6,345 bases of DNA from Betaproteobacteria bacterium (GTDB lineage Bacteria > Pseudomonadota > Gammaproteobacteria > Burkholderiales > SG8-41): NCBI GenBank assembly GCA_020028375.1, contig JAHZNX010000136.1:1-6345 (forward strand), in the 5' to 3' direction. Shown here piece by piece: positions 5,532 through 6,345 of the stretch; the stretch's first letter is position 1; each line of letters begins with the position of its first letter. The notes under the pieces were generated by a model. It had not been told where the DNA came from. It saw nothing but the letters and a program-made list of their open reading frames with translations, and did no database searches. The position numbers were made by a program, and so were the translations under genes.

Positions 5532-6344
5532 CTAGTCTTTGCCGAGCTCTTCGCCGAGCTCGCGCGAGCGCTCCGCCGCGGCCTTGACGGCGCGCACGAT
5601 GGCGTGCTGCACACGATCGGCTTCCATGGAGACGAGCGCCCGCTCAGTAGTGCCGCCCTTCGAGGTGACCCGGCCGCGCAGAGTCCCGGGCGGCTCGCCG
5701 GAATGCGCCGCCAGCTTGAGCGCGCCCGAGAATGTCTCGTGCGCAAGCCGATGCGCGGCGTCGGCGGCGAGCCCCAGCTCGCGCGCGGCGCGCTCCAGGG
5801 CCTCGACGAAGTAGTAGACATAGGCGGGTCCGCTTCCGGAGACGGCGGTGACGGCATCGAGATCGTCCTCGCGGTCGACCCAGAGCGTCGACCCGACGGC
5901 GCCGAGTATTCTCTGCGCGGCCGCGCGCCCCGCGGCGTTCACGCCGCTCCCGGCGTAGAGGCCGGAGATGCCGGCGAGGGCGAGCGCCGGGGTGTTGGGC
6001 ATCACCCGCACAATGCGCGGGTAGCCGCCCAGCCAGCGCGAGAGGTCTCTCACCCGCACGCCGGCGGCGATGGTGATGATCAGCTGGCGGACGAGCAGGG
6101 GTTTGAGCGCCCGCGCGACCTCACGCAGCTGCTGCGGCTTGACCGCGAGCACGATGTATTCGCTGTCCGCGGCCCCGGCATCCAGCGCGGAGCGGACCCT
6201 CACCTTGAAGGCGCGTGCGAGCTGCGCGCGCGCGGCTCGCGCGACCTCCACCACCTGGATCGAGCCGCGCGGCCAGCGCTTGCGGATCAACCCCCCGATG
6301 ATCGCGCTCGCCATGTTGCCGCCGCCGATGAAAGTGATGTTCAT
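5532..6344 (-). CDS. proC: Pyrroline-5-carboxylate reductase
   Basis: Cytoplasmic NAD(P)H-dependent enzyme that reduces 1-pyrroline-5-carboxylate to L-proline, the last step of proline synthesis. The 270 residues match the family length. The Rossmann motif FIGGGNMASAI is at 5-15, AVKP at 67-70, MPNTPA at 115-120 and SGSGPAY at 169-175. The family signature PGTLRGRVTSKGGTTERAL occupies 219-237, within the dimerisation domain. The ATG at 6344 lies one base from the right edge and gives a normal N-terminus (MNITFIGGGNMA), so the gene is probably complete. A slightly earlier start outside the window cannot be ruled out, and the promoter is not visible. The C-terminus ends in ELGEELGKD, encoded by a short 12-bp tandem duplication (GCCGAGCTC at 5541-5549 and 5553-5561). 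It heads the run proC-yggT-yggU; in many proteobacteria yggS lies just upstream. Confidence 0.97.
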   Translation of the reverse strand: MNITFIGGGNMASAIIGGLIRKRWPRGSIQVVEVARAARAQLARAFKVRVRSALDAGAADSEYIVLAVKPQQLREVARALKPLLVRQLIITIAAGVRVRDLSRWLGGYPRIVRVMPNTPALALAGISGLYAGSGVNAAGRAAAQRILGAVGSTLWVDREDDLDAVTAVSGSGPAYVYYFVEALERAARELGLAADAAHRLAHETFSGALKLAAHSGEPPGTLRGRVTSKGGTTERALVSMEADRVQHAIVRAVKAAAERSRELGEELGKD

Positions 6345-6345
6345 A

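Noticed and set aside
5541..5561. 12-bp tandem duplication at the 3' end of proC
   Set aside because: Two copies of GCCGAGCTC three bases apart encode ELGEELG in the variable C-terminal tail of ProC. A short in-frame duplication in a helical tail is ordinary.
1..6345. A defence, mobile or otherwise novel accessory system
   Set aside because: All eight complete genes and the partial aceF belong to well-known conserved families. No integrase, transposase, toxin-antitoxin pair, CRISPR array, tRNA, attachment-site repeat or compositional island is visible.

Overview
This is a GC-rich, densely coded bacterial chromosomal window that looks like an ordinary housekeeping locus. The gene order nadD-rsfS-rlmH-maf-rng and the convergent proC-yggT-yggU set, with E. 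coli-like protein sequences and a strongly GC-biased codon choice, suggest a betaproteobacterium or a close gammaproteobacterial relative. This placement is inferred from protein resemblance and synteny alone. No phage, transposon, CRISPR, tRNA or rRNA feature is visible.

Layout, left to right. On the plus strand, the 3' part of aceF (E2 of pyruvate dehydrogenase) runs in from outside the window and ends at 904. A 77-bp gap holding a degenerate 7-bp repeat follows. Then comes a tight five-gene plus-strand run: nadD (982-1638), rsfS (1640-1996), rlmH (2007-2471), maf (2502-3122) and rng (3129-4589). Gaps are 1, 10, 30 and 6 bp, which fits one operon with translational coupling. Convergent to it on the minus strand, read from the right edge, are proC (6344-5532), yggT (5525-4950) and yggU/DUF167 (4931-4626), with gaps of 6 and 18 bp. 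The two runs meet tail to tail with 36 bp between stop codons. A plus-strand hairpin followed by four Ts spans that junction and extends into the last codons of yggU.

How the genes relate. Three plus-strand genes concern ribosomes and rRNA: RsfS silences the 50S subunit, RlmH methylates 23S rRNA in assembled ribosomes, and RNase G matures 16S rRNA 5' ends and degrades mRNA. They sit with NAD synthesis (NadD) and a nucleotide-pool sanitising pyrophosphatase (Maf). The minus-strand run combines the last step of proline synthesis (ProC) with a small membrane protein (YggT) and a DUF167 protein of unknown role.

I found no convincing new biological system. The signals that the genes do not explain are small. 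Heptad-phased degenerate repeats occur in three separate gaps. A near all-GC perfect hairpin lies in the last codons of rsfS. A terminator overlaps the convergent gene's stop. maf and rng are in the same frame, separated by one stop codon and two sense codons. aceF is followed by nadD rather than by a dihydrolipoamide dehydrogenase gene.
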